This document shows, in pieces, positions 13,901 through 28,700 of a DNA stretch of 64,000 nt. Both the position numbers and the translations under genes were made by a program. The DNA lies in NCBI GenBank assembly GCA_003260075.1, contig QLIY01000229.1, forward strand, positions 114,589 through 178,588. Reading direction: 5' to 3'. Positions within the stretch are counted from its first letter, which is position 1; each line of letters starts with the position of its first letter. The notes under the pieces are model-generated. The model had not been told where the DNA came from, did not search any database, and worked only from the letters and a program-made list of their open reading frames with translations. The stretch is from Phallusia mammillata (Eukaryota; Chordata; Ascidiacea; Phlebobranchia; Ascidiidae).

Positions 13901-16900
13901 CAATGATCGCCGTCCACGTCGAAGAACCGCGTCAAGTGACAGTGCAAGTCGGGTCTGAAGTCTCGTTCGTTTGTACAGCCGCCAGCAAGGTTAGTTATAT
14001 ATCAAGCCATTACGCATCTCAAATAAAAATTCACTAAACGTCAACGAGAAAAATGCCCGGACTCAAATAAATTTAAAAAAGACTGTGGCTAGATATAAGC
14101 GATATTTGACAATCCAAACTTGACAGGTGCCAGAGGCCTTTATCGTCACTTGGACAAAACGCGGCGGTCGCCTGCCACTAAATCGTGCCACTGACTTTGA
14201 CGGAATCCTTCACATCACAAACGTGGACCTCTCGGACTCTGGCACGTACATGTGTACTGGTTCGAGCATGTACGGAATAGCACAGGAGTCAGCCACCCTT
14301 CGCGTGATCCAAGGTTAGTCTTCTGCTGGGATTGTAGTGAATTGAGAATCTTGAACATCTGTTTACCTTTGAATGCTGATGCTCTGCGCACGTTGGTTTT
14401 TGTTTCGTGTGAATGATCGTTTGTTTGTCTTTTGTCTTTCCAAATGTGTGTTTAATTTTCACCACGTCAAAGTCCCCAAGACAAGATCCTAAGTGCACGA
14501 GTCCTGTAAATGTTGTCAGTATTTGTTTTTACATGATTAAGTGCAACCCCTCATCATACCTTTGTTGGCTGCAGTATAACAAGCAGCATTCAAATTTCAT
14601 TTAGGCATTAAAAGGCTTAAACGATAGCACACTGATTCTCTGCTAAAAATGTTAAAACTGCCCTTGTTTTATTATACTACCACTTTTTCTTAGCGTATTG
14701 TGTACCATGCAGCATATAGTTTACCATTTTCTTTTCATGTCTTTTTTATGCAGCATATCTTATGTATAGAGTGTTTGCATGACCTTACACATGTGCTTGC
14801 TTGCGCCTGCCGCATGCTTATGTAGTTTGTGTTTGATGCATGTTAGCTTACAACGGTTGGCATGTTTTTGGGCTGTATCGGATTCAAGGTGAGTAAATTT
14901 AGGCCAAAAATTTGGATACCAAAAGATGCAAGTGTCAAACATGTATCCAAACATTTTACCTTGAATAAAAAGGTCAGCCAAGAAATGCCACTGATTTTGT
15001 GACTAATCGCTTGCTGTGCATGCCTCGGCGCGATTCGTGGACAAGCTAAGCGAACGCAAAACCCACAACATGCGGACCAAGCAATTTCTAACCGCAGCGA
15101 AACAGAACCATATAATTATGCTTTGGCGCAATCAGAGCTGCTTTCAATTTTACTTTTTACTGCAATCACAAGCAAAAACTAGCTGTAGTGGCGACGAAGC
15201 TGCAGCTGTCATTTTTTGGGCAACAATCTTAACCGAAAATGTAATTTGTGACTTTGAGTGTGTGTAATTCCGGCTAACCAGAGGTGCCCCCTCATCTAAC
15301 CCGGCAAGGTGAGTGAAGAATTAAGACACTACCTTGCAGTTTCTAGATGCACAATATAGAATAATACACAAAAATTGTGCTACATGTTTTATCTCCGGGC
15401 ATTTTCATACGATGACAAGAATGGTTCATAGCGTTTGGGGGGGGGGAAAGAATTAAGACACTACCTTGCAGTTTCGAGATGCACAATATAGAATAATGCA
15501 CAAAAATTGTGCTACATGTCTTATCTCCGGGCATTTTCATACGATGACAAGAATGGTTCATAGCGTTTATTTGGACCTAGACCTATTTTTTGCTTAAAAA
15601 AACTTAATACCAAGTCTTTGGACAGATTTGGATGTATTTCATATTTTGCATCTCTTGCTATGGTACATTTCGCTCGAATGGTGGCATTGGCATTGCAACT
15701 CTATAAGCTTAACCAAAAAACCAGCGCGCCACCCTAATTTTCCATGAGCTACTAAGAAATGGCTGACTCTTGTAAAGCTACCCCTATCCACTCTGACACA
15801 TTACAGCCCTGAGATTTGGTGCAAGAAATATTTCCAAAACGTGGCTGTTTAGTTGTTTGCATTTTAATGCTGCAAAAATCGCTTTAACCGTCGACTGAGC
15901 GCGTTGAAGCTGGCTTGCTTATGCTGCCTTACGTACATTTCTTAATACTTTACCGTGCAAAAAAACGACAAAAACATTTGAACCGAATGACCGTGCAGTA
16001 TTTTAGAGCCAATTCTGTGTACCATTGCAACAATCCATATGCTTATTCGTATTCTTGTCTAACACCTAACCCGAATTGTGGTACGCAATAAACCATTATG
16101 GCCGCTTGTGTCCAAACGCGGTTTCAATCAGCATCAGCTGTAGTCAGTTTCAAAGACACACAGGTCGTATACGGGAGACGCGGTCTCTTAGCTTTTCCAC
16201 GCGACTTTCTTGTTTCGTTCCTTGTTACCTTTCGGTACAGATGCATGTGGGTAAGTCTTAAATCTTGTTCTGTGTGTTTCTTACCTTTTTTCTGGACCAT
16301 TCTTTATCATTACCTTTACTTGGGTGCAGTGGATGACGCAGCCACCCCAGTGGTAGTGGTCACCCCCAACAATCAGAGCGTCATGAAGGGCGATGACGTG
16401 ATTTTTTACTGCAATGCTGAAGGCTATCCAGATCCTGAAGTCGAATGGCAACGAGGTAAGTCGGGGTTATTAAGTTAGGTGCAGAAATGTTAATGTTGCT
16501 AATAACTATTTTCCCGTTTTAAATCTTTTTCTAAACAGAACTAAAATGTAAAAGCATATGAGCCAATAAATGATAAGCTGCAGACAGTGCGGGGGGGGGG
16601 TTTTGGACCTTATTTGGACCTAGACCTATTTTTTGCTTAAAAAGGTTAATACCAAGTCTTTGGACAGATTTGGATGTATTTCATATTTTGCATCTCTTGC
16701 ATAGCACATTTCGCTCGTATGGTGGCATTGGCATTGCAACTTTATAAGCTTTAACCAATAAACCAGCGCGCCACCCTAATTCTCCTGAGCTACTAAGAAC
16801 TGGCTGGCTCTTGTAAAGCTATACCCCTACTCACTCTGAGACATTACATCCCTGAGATTTGGTGCAAGAAATATTTCCAAAACGTGGCTGTTTACTTGTT

Positions 16901-19900
16901 TGCATTTTAATGCTGCAAAATCGCTTTAACCGTCAACTGAGCGCGTTGAAGCTAGCTTGCTTATGCTGCCTTACGTACATTTCCCAATACTTTACCGTGC
17001 AAAAAACAACAAAAANACCAAATGGGAAAACAAAATTTTCAAGATGGCCCATATAAACCAAAGGCCAACTTGAACAATGTACAGAGGAATTATGCGTAAA
17101 TTTACTAATCCCCCCCCCCTGGGAACCACAGTGAAGTCGGCTCAGTGTCACAGTATCAATGTAAAATGCGGCCGATCTCTCGTCACCAGCTGCACTGCGA
17201 TGAGACCTTATAGGTCGAAACTAAAATGGTTAGAACTAAAATGTTTTATCATTTGAAAAAAACACAACCTTACCTAAAAACGTTTAAGGCCCTGTTTGCG
17301 ACAACAGCTTAATCCGTTTGTTTTTATTTTCAGTTGATGGTAACCCCATGTCCAACAATGTCCATGTGAGCGGTCAGATGCTCATGATTCCGTCAGCATC
17401 TATGCACGACCGAGCGCTTTACAGATGTCGGGCATCAAACCAGCACGGAACTGCTGAAGCTACTGGTGCCCTTGAGGTCTTTGGTAAGTTAGACAATGTG
17501 CGATAATATAACTTGACATTCCATTTTACCAAAGAGTGTTGTGTAGATGTACATATAGTCACACGTATTCAATAATGTGTTTTGAAAACGTAATGTTTTC
17601 CACAATACACTAGTCTTTTTTCGTTTTAATAAACATGAATTGTATAATAAGGGTAGCAAACAAAACTTCAAAATCAGTCGCCTTTACGAAATATATTTAC
17701 TTTTAGACGGAGTCCCTCCTGTTGTTACTGTGGTTACGCCAGAAGTATCTGTTATCATCGGAGAAAGTGTTGCTTTGCGTTGCACAGCCACTGGTGAACC
17801 TGCACCTACTTTCTCATGGGTGAAGCGGGGACGCCTTCTTCCACCAAACGTAAGTATACCAGAAGACTGTGAGGCTAGCATGGACTTTAGTGTTTTAACG
17901 ATTTGTGATGTGTTGTTTACAGTCATTTGAAGAAGGTGGAATTCTGCGAATTGAGTCCGCAGTCACGAACAACGAAGGTGTTTACCAATGCACGGCACAC
18001 AACACCTTTGGACAAGATTCCGGTTTTGTCCGAGTCGACGTTCTTCCGCAAGGTTAGAATTTTTTCACCAAATGGGAAAACAAAATTTTCAAGATGGCCC
18101 ATATAAACCAAAGGCAAACTTGAACAATGTACAGAGGAATTATGCGTAAATTTACTAATCACCACCATGTTCCAACAATAACTCAAAAACAATTGACAAG
18201 CAATTCAAAAAAAATTATAAATCGTCTTTCGTGATTTCAGTTCCTGCTGAAAAGCCGATTTGTCGCACTGAACCACAGGAAGTGACGGCATATGTGGGAA
18301 CAAACAGCACCACGACTTGCTACATCGGGGGAACTCCCATGCCAACGATGACGTGGGAACGCGAGGATGGGCTGCCGTTGGACGAAAACATCGTGGTATG
18401 AGATTTGGCTTTTTTCGATTTTTAATTGCTTATTATATTCCCCCAAAACAGTATGTAGTACTAACAATTTTATCATCATATGCTTTTGAAAAGCAATTAA
18501 CTTGACATCTTTAGTCGCATTTGGCCGCGAAAAACAATGAATTTATTTCTAAAGAACAGAAAAGCCTCAAAAAATAAGAATTTAATTGTTACATAGGAAA
18601 TCAATTCATGACCTCAAAAAGTCGAAAACATAAAATAAAATTATAAAAAAATGTTTTAGGTAAAAGACAACAAACTGCAAGTCATAGAAGTCCAGGATTC
18701 AAATGCTGGTCGTTATGTGTGCGTAGCAACCAGTGCTGGTGGAGTTACTAAAAGTCGCATGACACTGAACGTCGTGAAAAAAGATCTTCCACACGTAAGT
18801 ACATCATTTCCTTTTCAATACTGTGCTAAAGAATGTAGCCTAAATCATTAAATTACGCTTGCCCGGAATACTTATTACAGTGCACTGCCTTTTTTAGAAA
18901 GGCAACCCAAATTTCCTGAAACTTATACAATGATAACGAAAAGTTTAAAAGTCCTAAATACAACACAACCATCATCTTACCATTTTTTCCTCTTTGAGTG
19001 GCGAATTTGCTGATACACAGTGTACCTTATCAAAAGGGATGCTCAAATACTCGGCAAAAAGAACAATCGCCAAGTTCATGTAAAAAATAGAAATTCACTG
19101 GTATGTCGTGTTTTTAGGTTACGGTCGTACCAGCTCGAACGCAACGGGTGCAAGTGGGAGATAATGTGGAGTTTAATTGTCAGACTAACGAGTCAGATGC
19201 CGATGTGACATGGCTGCGTTCCAACCAGCGACCCTTCACAGGTGCGTTTAAAGTGTGAATGAGTCAGAAGCAAACATACAACTCATGACCTTAAGAAGTC
19301 GTGTTGTCTAACGACCACAACGTGTAAAAAGCTGGTCCAAGTCTATTTTAAGTCATAAACATGAGAAACAGGAGTTTAGGGTTGTGTACGGAACTTTTGA
19401 CCCCATTTAACTAAGAAAAACGTCTCTCTCACTCTCTCTTCCTCTTTCTTTCTCTCTCTGTCTCTCGCTCTCTCTCGCTTACGCCCGTTTGTTTTATACA
19501 TACATGAACTATAAGTGCAGCCAAAAGAAAATAAATAAATAGACGGTTAGTGTATGTAAGTGACCGTATATTCTATAGCTATTAGATGAGCTTTTATTAA
19601 AATCAGCTGTTTTTCTGTCAAATAATACAACGCCACAAACAGTTTACTTAGACTCAATTGTACAGTCACTCTGGAGATTAACCAAATCTCTTTTTAACCT
19701 CGCAGGTCAAACGTCACTGTCGGGTGATAATCGCATCATCCGCTTTCAAAACGTGTCCCTCCGCGAATCCGGTTACTACTCCTGCATTGCAAGTAATGTT
19801 GTCGGCCACCGAGAGGTCCTCGTCTATATGGAAGTTCTGCGTAAGTCAAGTTCTGTCACTATGTGCTTTTTGTTTTGTTATATTTTGAGTACTTACTTTG

Positions 19901-22900
19901 ACTTAAAGGGTTTGCGGCTACTGAAAGTAGAATTGGAAAAATAACTGTTTGATACCGCAATGTGTACGAAAAGTTGAAAACGTGGAATAGCGAACCATTT
20001 TAATCTCTGATATAGTTTCTTTTATTACAATGCTTTTGAAATTAATGTCCCTGCTAAATTGCAGTAGAGCAAGCGTGACTATAGACTCGAATTAGATTTA
20101 CCCGTTTAATGCATCATTTCTGTCACATTGTGCAAAAACTACAGAGGACATACAAAACAGGAACGGGCAGTGTTAACGCGTGTCCTTCTTGGCTCTCCTA
20201 AAGTACATTAAATTATACATATACTTTTGCGTTGCAGAAAAGCCAGTTATCAAAGTTCTGCCTGCCAGGATCATCACTTTACGCGACGGCGAATCAGTCG
20301 CATTAAGATGTATGGCGGAAGGCAATTCCCGTCCATCTGTCACCTGGAAGAAACTCAGTGCCACTGAAGGCGGTTTGTTTTGATTTGAACTGTAAGTGTC
20401 ACGTGATCAACAAACTTACACTGTGATTGGTTCGCAGGGCACACGCGGACGATGACGCGGTACCGACAGGCATCCAGCACTTTGCAGATTAACCGGGCCA
20501 CAATGCACGACGCCGGACAATACATGTGTATGGCGATCAATAACGCCGGCCGATCACATATGGAAGTTCGCGTTATGGGTGGGAACCAGACTTTTGTCCC
20601 TTAAAACATACAAAATCCAATTTGTGCCGTACTTTAACGTTTTTGGAGTTCCACAGGGTCCCTTTCATGTGCCTATTTGTATAAGTCGTAGGTTTGATGT
20701 GTTTAATTGTTGTTTTTGCATGCTCGGCGGTAATTCCACGGCTTGCATGTCACACAAGTGCCTGAAAGCAGCAGCTAGGCGCGCGCTATAGCGGCATAAT
20801 TTGCACCGCTGTGCGTCTGCTACCGTTGTACACACGCCCACAAAAACATTAAGCTGGCAAACTTACCTGACGCGCCAAACATGCTTGAAACTGAGTTAGT
20901 ATTTTTCACCATTCAGTTCACCCAACGTCCGGTTACGAAGCTCCTATAGTGACGGTGGGGACTTCCCTGAAGCACGTGACCGTGGGAACCGAAGTCCAAC
21001 TTCGATGTGTCGCTTCAGGAACGCCAGCGCCTACTATTGTGTGGTCTAAAGAAAACCAAGACCTTCCAGCAGGTAAAATGTGGTTTACTTTAACGTTGCA
21101 AAAGGAAATGTAACGTTTTATGTTTACACCATGTTGTTTTCAATGATGATCAACTTTGGCTGAAAGTTTACGTGGTTTGTTGCTTGGATTGTTGCAAATA
21201 AAAAAGCAAAATGTTGACCTACAGATGATGTTGTATTTAACGTTTTTTTTTTAATTTTCCAGGAAGCCGCCAAAGTGAAGGAATCCTTTACATTCCTCAG
21301 TTTATGACAGAAGACGCGGGAAAATATGTTTGCAAAGCTGCCAACGAATTAGGGATGGACGAAAAGTCTGTCGACGTTGAATTACAATGTATGTATATAT
21401 TACAGGTTTTCCTATACACGGTTCCATTTGAAAATGTAATGATCTCATCATAGCAAAGTTGTTGGTCGGGCTAAAGTTTGAATAAAACCCGTTTGATACA
21501 GGATTGATTTTATACTCGGCAGTATTTAATCAATTTTTGGCCTAATCCGGCTTTATTTTAAAGCAAATTCGGTTTCGGGTATAGTGTTTGAGGCTTGTCC
21601 ACTTACAACTTTACATCATAGTACACATTGGTCATAAATACATTTTTCTTATGTCGGCAATTTATTCAAAACACTTATGATCACTTTTTTAGAGTTCTTG
21701 TTCAAATTCAAACCGTTTTACCGGCGCATTCCTATGAACGCGAACCCCCTAATTATATTTTTACACATATATTTCCTAACTTCATTTAAATATCCACATT
21801 TTAACGTTAGTTATTACATTTAACCCAGTTCCTCCTTCCCTTGCGGTCAAACCCTCAGCTGTCGTCTCTCTTGCACCGGGACAATCTACAAATATCACGT
21901 GTTCAGCTATATCGGGGACACCCCCTGTTGCGTTCAGTTGGAAAAAGGTTAGACTTGTTTTCTCTCTTGATTCGCACTTCGTTTTGTCAACTTTTTTCCT
22001 TGGCTTCAGTAGTTCGCTCCTTGTGTATAATTTACAATCTAAAAAAGTTCTGTCTCGAACAGTATATTGATTTCAAATTGTCCAATCGCCCTATTTTCAA
22101 AATCTTTATTTTGTTTTAGGACGACGGTGTTGCATCATCAGTGTTAACTGCTGGTGGACTAATGCAAGTCACTGGCTTTGACCCTCTTACCGATGCTGGA
22201 GTTTACACCTGCATAGGAACTAATGATGCAGGATCGTCCACTACCTCACTTACTATTCTAGAAGCCAGTAAGTTTACGCATTGAATAAATGTTTTTGAAC
22301 TTATTTTACCTCATTGATTTGCAACATGCAGTACTAACGTTTTGCTGTACAAAAACTGACACATAAGTTAGTTAAGCACTGTGGTAAAGTAACCGAATAA
22401 TAGTCGCGATATTTGTTAACTATATGTGGATAGTACTGCAAGGATTTTAGAACCTTTTGTGTACAATTTAAAATCATACTACATTCGTGTTGCGCACGCT
22501 TAGTAGAACATTTTCGTTTTACATTTGAATTAAATTCTATCACTGTGCAAATTTCATGTTCTTCCACTTTAAAACCTCACAAAACTTGTTTAACCTCAAC
22601 GAAAAAAATTCCTGCGTTTTTGTTTGTGAACTTACTAATAAACAAATCATGTTATTTCATGTATTGCACTGTGTGCGATATTTCACTCGTAAACAACATT
22701 TTCGAAATGCCAAGCTAGTGTGTGGAGGCGTAAAGTTTCACAAACATGCTTATCTTGCGTAAAACATTAAAACCCAGACGTTCAAACCACCGCAAACTGG
22801 ACGCGTCTGAAAATTTGCAGGAAACAAAAAGTCAGTGCAAAGCCCCAAGGCAAATCACAAGTGTTTTTAGCAACTCATGTTTCTATACACTGTATATATA

Positions 22901-24853
22901 CATATGACTTTACGTAACCCCCCCCCCAAGGCAAATCACAAGTGTTTTTAGCAACTCATGTTTCTATACACTGTAATACAGTGACTGTAGCCTATATATA
23001 CATATGACTTTACGTACCTGCGCTTATTACTGATTATGTTGTAGTATGAAGAATTAACGATTATGACAGCAAACATAATGTGTGCATATTTGATTTATGT
23101 ATGCTAAAGGATAACATTACATTACCATACCGCCCAAGTTTGTCAAACCAAAGGAAAATGATTGGTAACTACAGAGATATGTTGGGGTTCGAAAACCTGT
23201 CATATTAAATTCCTATCACTGTGTTTGTGTTTCAGATCCACCAATAATACAAGTTCAACCTACAGAAGTCACAAAACCCCCCCCCCCCTGTCATATTAAA
23301 TTCCTATCACTGTGTTTGTGTTTCAGATCCACCAGTGATACAAGTTCAACCCACAGAAGTCACAAAGACAGTCGGCGACTTCATTGAGTTCCAATGCACA
23401 CCAGATGGCGATGCACTGGATGTCGAAATTTCTTGGAGTCGAGTCGACGGCCAAAGCCTCCCCGAAGACCGGGTAAAACATATGGACTTAAATTTTCAGA
23501 AAATTTTACACGATAATGTGCTTTTCTGTGTATGTCGTTGATCAAAAACAATACCGTTGTTACATGCGATCCCTTTATTAGATCGTGGTTGCCTAGTTTA
23601 ATGTTTAATATGCGTATCGTTGCAGGCATTGACGAATTTAAACGGGCGATTGGCAATTGAGGATATACAAGTAGCAGATGCTGGGGTTTACCAATGTACG
23701 GCAAGCAATGCAGCCGGAACCACATCTGACACAGTCACACTGCAAGTGCAAGGTACAGTAATAAACAAACGCCTCCTCAACAGTTTGTTTGACACACTTC
23801 GGTTTGCAGCGTTTTAATTGGATAAATATTTAGTTAAAATTACATTGCAATTTCTGTATGTTGCTTAGCTGCACCAACTGCGTTTATTGACCTGATCGGA
23901 AATGAGGACATTCTGATTGAAGGACGAACTTATGAAATCTTCTGCAACTCGTCGGGGATTCCAAAACCTGACATGTTTCTATACAAGGTAGGCTATGTAG
24001 GCACGTTCGTGAATTGCGATCCAATGGTCAGTTTTTTCCCCGAACCAAATCACAATAGCCTTTAACGTTTACGTTGCATGAATTTTAAAAATTTTCCAAT
24101 GCATTTTTGCATAAAACACTTGGTGCACTGGTCGCACGCAATACGGAAGAAGAAGTTAGTTGTTCACAAAGGTAAAATTCTTTCGATTCAACTTTAATAT
24201 AGACACTGCCATTTCATACCAAGTCAGATTTTATTCGCAAGCCACTATTTTAAAATATTCTGCCTTTATCATGTACAGTTTGATTAAAGATGATTTGTTA
24301 TGTTTTCAGGGTGACACTCAACTTCCACTTGACGACGAGAGTCGACACGCAATGAATGGAACAGCTTCGGACTCGGGAACATACGCTTGTGTGGCAAATA
24401 ACTCTGTTGGGACAACAAGAGACACGTTGGACGTTTTAATACACGGTACGTATATATCTGGAGTTGGTTAATAAAAGTTTTGGTGCTAGTACGATCTTGT
24501 AATGGGGAATTTGCTTTACAGGATCGCCAGAGGTCAAAGTTGAACCAACATTTCTGGAGGTACGAGCTCACGAACCACTCACGTTAAGTTGTCTCGTCAA
24601 CTCTACTCTTGCTTCTAACATTACTTGGAGCAAACAGGTGCGTATCTTTTTTCCGGGAAAGGAAATAAAGGAATATTTATACTTCTTTTTGAGTCTAAAG
24701 CAGAAAATATTGCAACTATCCTGAAGGGTACACATCTTGATTTAACTATGTTTTTGTTTTGTTTTTCTTTGGTGAAATTTGTCCATGTACTTTTTCCATG
24801 AAATCTTTAATGGATTTGGGTGAAACTTTTACAGCTGGTAGATATGGTAATGT

Positions 24854-24922
<69 letters not shown>

Positions 24923-25750
24923 CTATGTTTTTGTTTTGTTTTTCTTTGGTGAAATTGGTCCATGTACTTTTTCCATGAAATCTTTAATGGATTTGGGTGA
25001 AACAGCTGGTAGATATGGTAATGTGGATGTTTCATCAGTTTCGTTTGACTTGATAGCCCCAGCGGTTACCCCGTTAGCCCTTAAAGAGTAAATTTTTTCT
25101 TAGTCAGCTTATGTTCAAAATTTTTACCACTAGAGGTGTTTTCAGCTGCAACAGTTAAGCCTTCTGACGTTATAAGGCTTTTAACACGCCCCTAACTAAC
25201 ATGTATTTTGCACGTCATAAGGACTACCTGGTCAAAAAACTCATGGTTATCACTAACATAACATAATATAGTATCGTCATAATTTTCTTGACTATTCTGG
25301 ATGCGACAGTATGTTAGTTTCCACTTAAATTGAGCAATTTACCAAACTACTGGTTTCTGCACCTAAAGAACCAATCGTTAACTCCTTGCATCTGGTCTCC
25401 CATGTGAACATCGCAATCGGTCTGTTATCTTATCATATATCTCATCTCGTTCCGACCGATTTAGCGGATCATCGATTGCGTGTTATACTGTTACGAGTTG
25501 CGGGCGTCAAGCACGGACGCACGTAGCGCAAGCATTAACCGAATTCCTGCGATTTGACCAAAGTCATGCTTGACCTACAACACTGTTTTCTGTGCGGGAT
25601 AACACCTGTGTCAAAAGTCAGGCAATTTGTATCTTTGCACAATGTTTGGCCCGAATACACCGTACTTATTTCCTGATATGCCGCCCAGAGTTGTAAGCTG
25701 GCCTGCAATTAGGGCCTGGACCAAACCTTAATGCACATGAGAAGGACAAA

Positions 25751-25799
<49 letters not shown>

Positions 25800-28700
25800 T
25801 GCACATGCCCGAAACCCGGTCTGCCAGGCCCCAAAATGATGCCCAGCATAAAGTCAAACCTGAATCATGCCTGTTTGATTGGGGCTTAAACCTGGCTCGA
25901 AACCTGACCCCAACCTGACAGATTGACGGAGTTTTTGTTAAAAAACAAAACAGGGGTCGCAAATACCAACATCTACCGGAAAAGGGTTAAATTGGCATTG
26001 ACAACCTCAAAACCGTCCAAAAACACAAGTTTTAACAAAATATTTAAGTTTTTTTTTTCCCCCCCCCCTTTCATCAGTTTCGTTTGACTTGATAGCCCCA
26101 GCGGTTACCCCGTTAGGCCCTCAAAGAGTAAATTTTTTCTTAGTCAGCTTATGTTCCAATTTTTTACCACTAGAGGTGTTTTGAGCNTACGTAAATATCT
26201 CAGGGTGCTCTCTCAATTCAACCTTAAGAGCCAGAAACGACTTTTGCCTGCTTTTTTTTTATTTTGCTCCATACCACTTTATTAACCAAGTCTAAAACCT
26301 GGGGGGGGGGGAACTTTTGTATGCTTAGGATGGGGAACTATCTCCAAACATGAACGAGGTTTTGGATCTCGGAAACGCGCTGCCTGAAAACAGCGGAGTT
26401 TACGTTTGTTCTGCTGCAAACCAGGTGGGATCTGTGCAGCAACAAGCCACAGTGGTCGTACATTGTAAGTTGCCCAAGTCACATAACACTGTAGTCAAAA
26501 TCTACGTAAATATCTCAGGGTGCTCTCTCAATTCAACCTTAAGAGCCAGAAACGACTTTTGTTTGCTTTTTTTATTTTGCTCCATACCACTTTATTAACC
26601 AAGTCTAAAACCTGAAGAAAATGAAGTCTCTGATTATGAAATAATGGTTTTCCGAATGGTGGTGTTAAAATATGTCGCTTTTTACTATTTGACCCACTAA
26701 AGGTAACAAAAACAGCTAATGCTATTTACGAAATACGGATTGTTTTTGTTTTTTTAGCTTTTATTCCGTTCTTCTCGCAAACTGAACGTTCTTATGTCGC
26801 TATGGACTTGACGCCCAACCAGTTCTACATCAGTTTCAACATCAAACTCTCGTTCCGAGCAAATTCTCTCAACGGACTTCTCTTGTACGCTTTTAGCATG
26901 GGAAGCGACTTTATCAGCCTCAACATGGCCGACGGATACGTAAGTTTCCCATTGTAAAAATACCACAATTTTTCAGGTTAATAGCAAGCAGAATTGTAAA
27001 AATGATTTCACGTCGTTTGGACTTTAAAAGTAAATTCGATGACACAAAGTTTTCACATTTAAAAAATTTTTTTTTTAACGTTTTTAATTAAAAGTAAAAC
27101 TTGTAACATCGGAGAAAGTATTGTCATTGTGTTGTTCTGATTTAACTCATTGTTTGTGACATACTCGCCTATTCACCCTATTGATACTTCACCTGCCAAA
27201 GACCATTCGTGCAACAAACCCAGATTTTTTAAACTGCGTGTTACTGCCTCAAAATGCTTGAACGGGCATAGGCGTACAGTTTTACGCTGTTCAATGTTTG
27301 AAATAGTCAGCTTTACCAAATTGCACGTTGTTGCAGTTGGATTTCCGTTTTGACGTGGGTTCGGGGTCGGTTACCATCCGAAGTGCGTCGGCTGCTGTGA
27401 TTGGTGAATGGCACACGGTGGTGATTTCCCGGAACGGCAAGACAGGAGAGATCCGATTGGACGACGGAGAAGTGGTGAAGGGGAAATCCCCGGGAGAGTT
27501 TCGTGCTCTGGACGTCGACTCGCAACTCTACCTTGGAGGAATACCACGTGACTTGGACGGACGTCTGCCGCGTGAAATACAGAACCTGGGCCACGATTTA
27601 GGATTTTACGGTTAGTGTCAAACGTATAGAAGGGACAATGCTGTGCTGCCATCTCTTTTTTGGACGAATTTGACTTCTTGTTCTATGAATGGTAAACCTC
27701 AGTAAAAGCGGATTCGGTTAATCGGATTTTCGCCTAATTTGTACAAAACTTGATGTACAAATGATTTGTAATGTGGTGAGGCTTGAACTAATCGACATCA
27801 GTGGGGGGGGGGCAGTAACCTCAGTAAAAGAGGATTCGGTTAATCGGATTTTCGCCTAATTTGTACAAAACTTGGGGTACAAATGATTTGTAATGTGGTG
27901 AGGCTTGAACTAATCGACATCAGTTAATCTGGATCTTCGCCTAATCAGACAATTTGTTTTGGTCCAAATAAGTCCGAATTAACCGAGGTTTATTGTACAT
28001 TTAAGAATTTCAAAAATCCTATGTTCACGTTTTAAATTACGTATTTTCACAGTCTTTACTCGATTTGCGTACCATAGTTTAAATAAAGTTTTTTTGCCTT
28101 TAGTCTTTTGTGTCATATATTACATTGCCTTATCATTTTGCCCTGTAGGTTGCATCAGCCAACTCGAGGTCAACACGGAGGTCATCGATATGGGGTCACC
28201 TGAGGTCAATCGTGTAGGCATTGTTCGGTGTAAGACTTGCGGAGCCGACAAAAGCGACTCCCCGTGTTATAACGAGGGAATGTGCGTGGAAACCTACGAC
28301 TCGAAAACCGGATTCGCGTGTCAATGTCCTGAGGGAATACTCGGAGACAATTGCCAATTCGTAGAACAGGATCTCTGCAAAGAAGGTTTGTATCATCCGC
28401 AAATTCATTGTGATTTATAAACATTTGAACCCCCTGGATATTTGTTGATAGTTTAAGGTTCAAATTGGCTATTTTCTTATGGGGGGGGGGCCAATGTCCT
28501 GATGGAATACTCGGAGACAATTGCCAATTTGTGGAACAGGATCTCTGCAAAGAAGGTTTGTATCATGCCCAAATTCATTGTGATTTATAAACATTTGAAC
28601 CACCTGGATATTTGTTGATAGTTTAAGGTTCAAATTGGCTATTTTCTTATCACAGCTAAAAGTGTTGACAAGAATCTCTAGTAATTGAATGGGGCATATG

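Larger units (their letters stand above)
12733..26464 (+). other. HSPG2: Perlecan segment: array of twelve Ig domains (domain IV)
   Basis: Twelve I-set-like Ig domains, each split over two exons: 12733-12823/13426-13625; 13892-13989/14127-14313; 16330-16455/17334-17483; 17707-17849/17923-18052; 18241-18395/18660-18794; 19118-19241/19706-19840; 20238-20372/20438-20578; 20917-21072/21263-21388; 21829-21947/22120-22267; 23327-23472/23626-23752; 23869-23987/24310-24445; 24522-24637/26329-26464. Each first exon holds the B-strand Cys and the Trp; each second exon holds the D-x-G-x-Y-x-C motif. Domain boundaries are always phase 1, so modules can be gained or lost without breaking frame. Introns within domains are phase 0 in seven cases, otherwise phase 1 or 2. 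Human perlecan is known to have about 21 Ig domains here, so this array is short. Confidence 0.88.
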
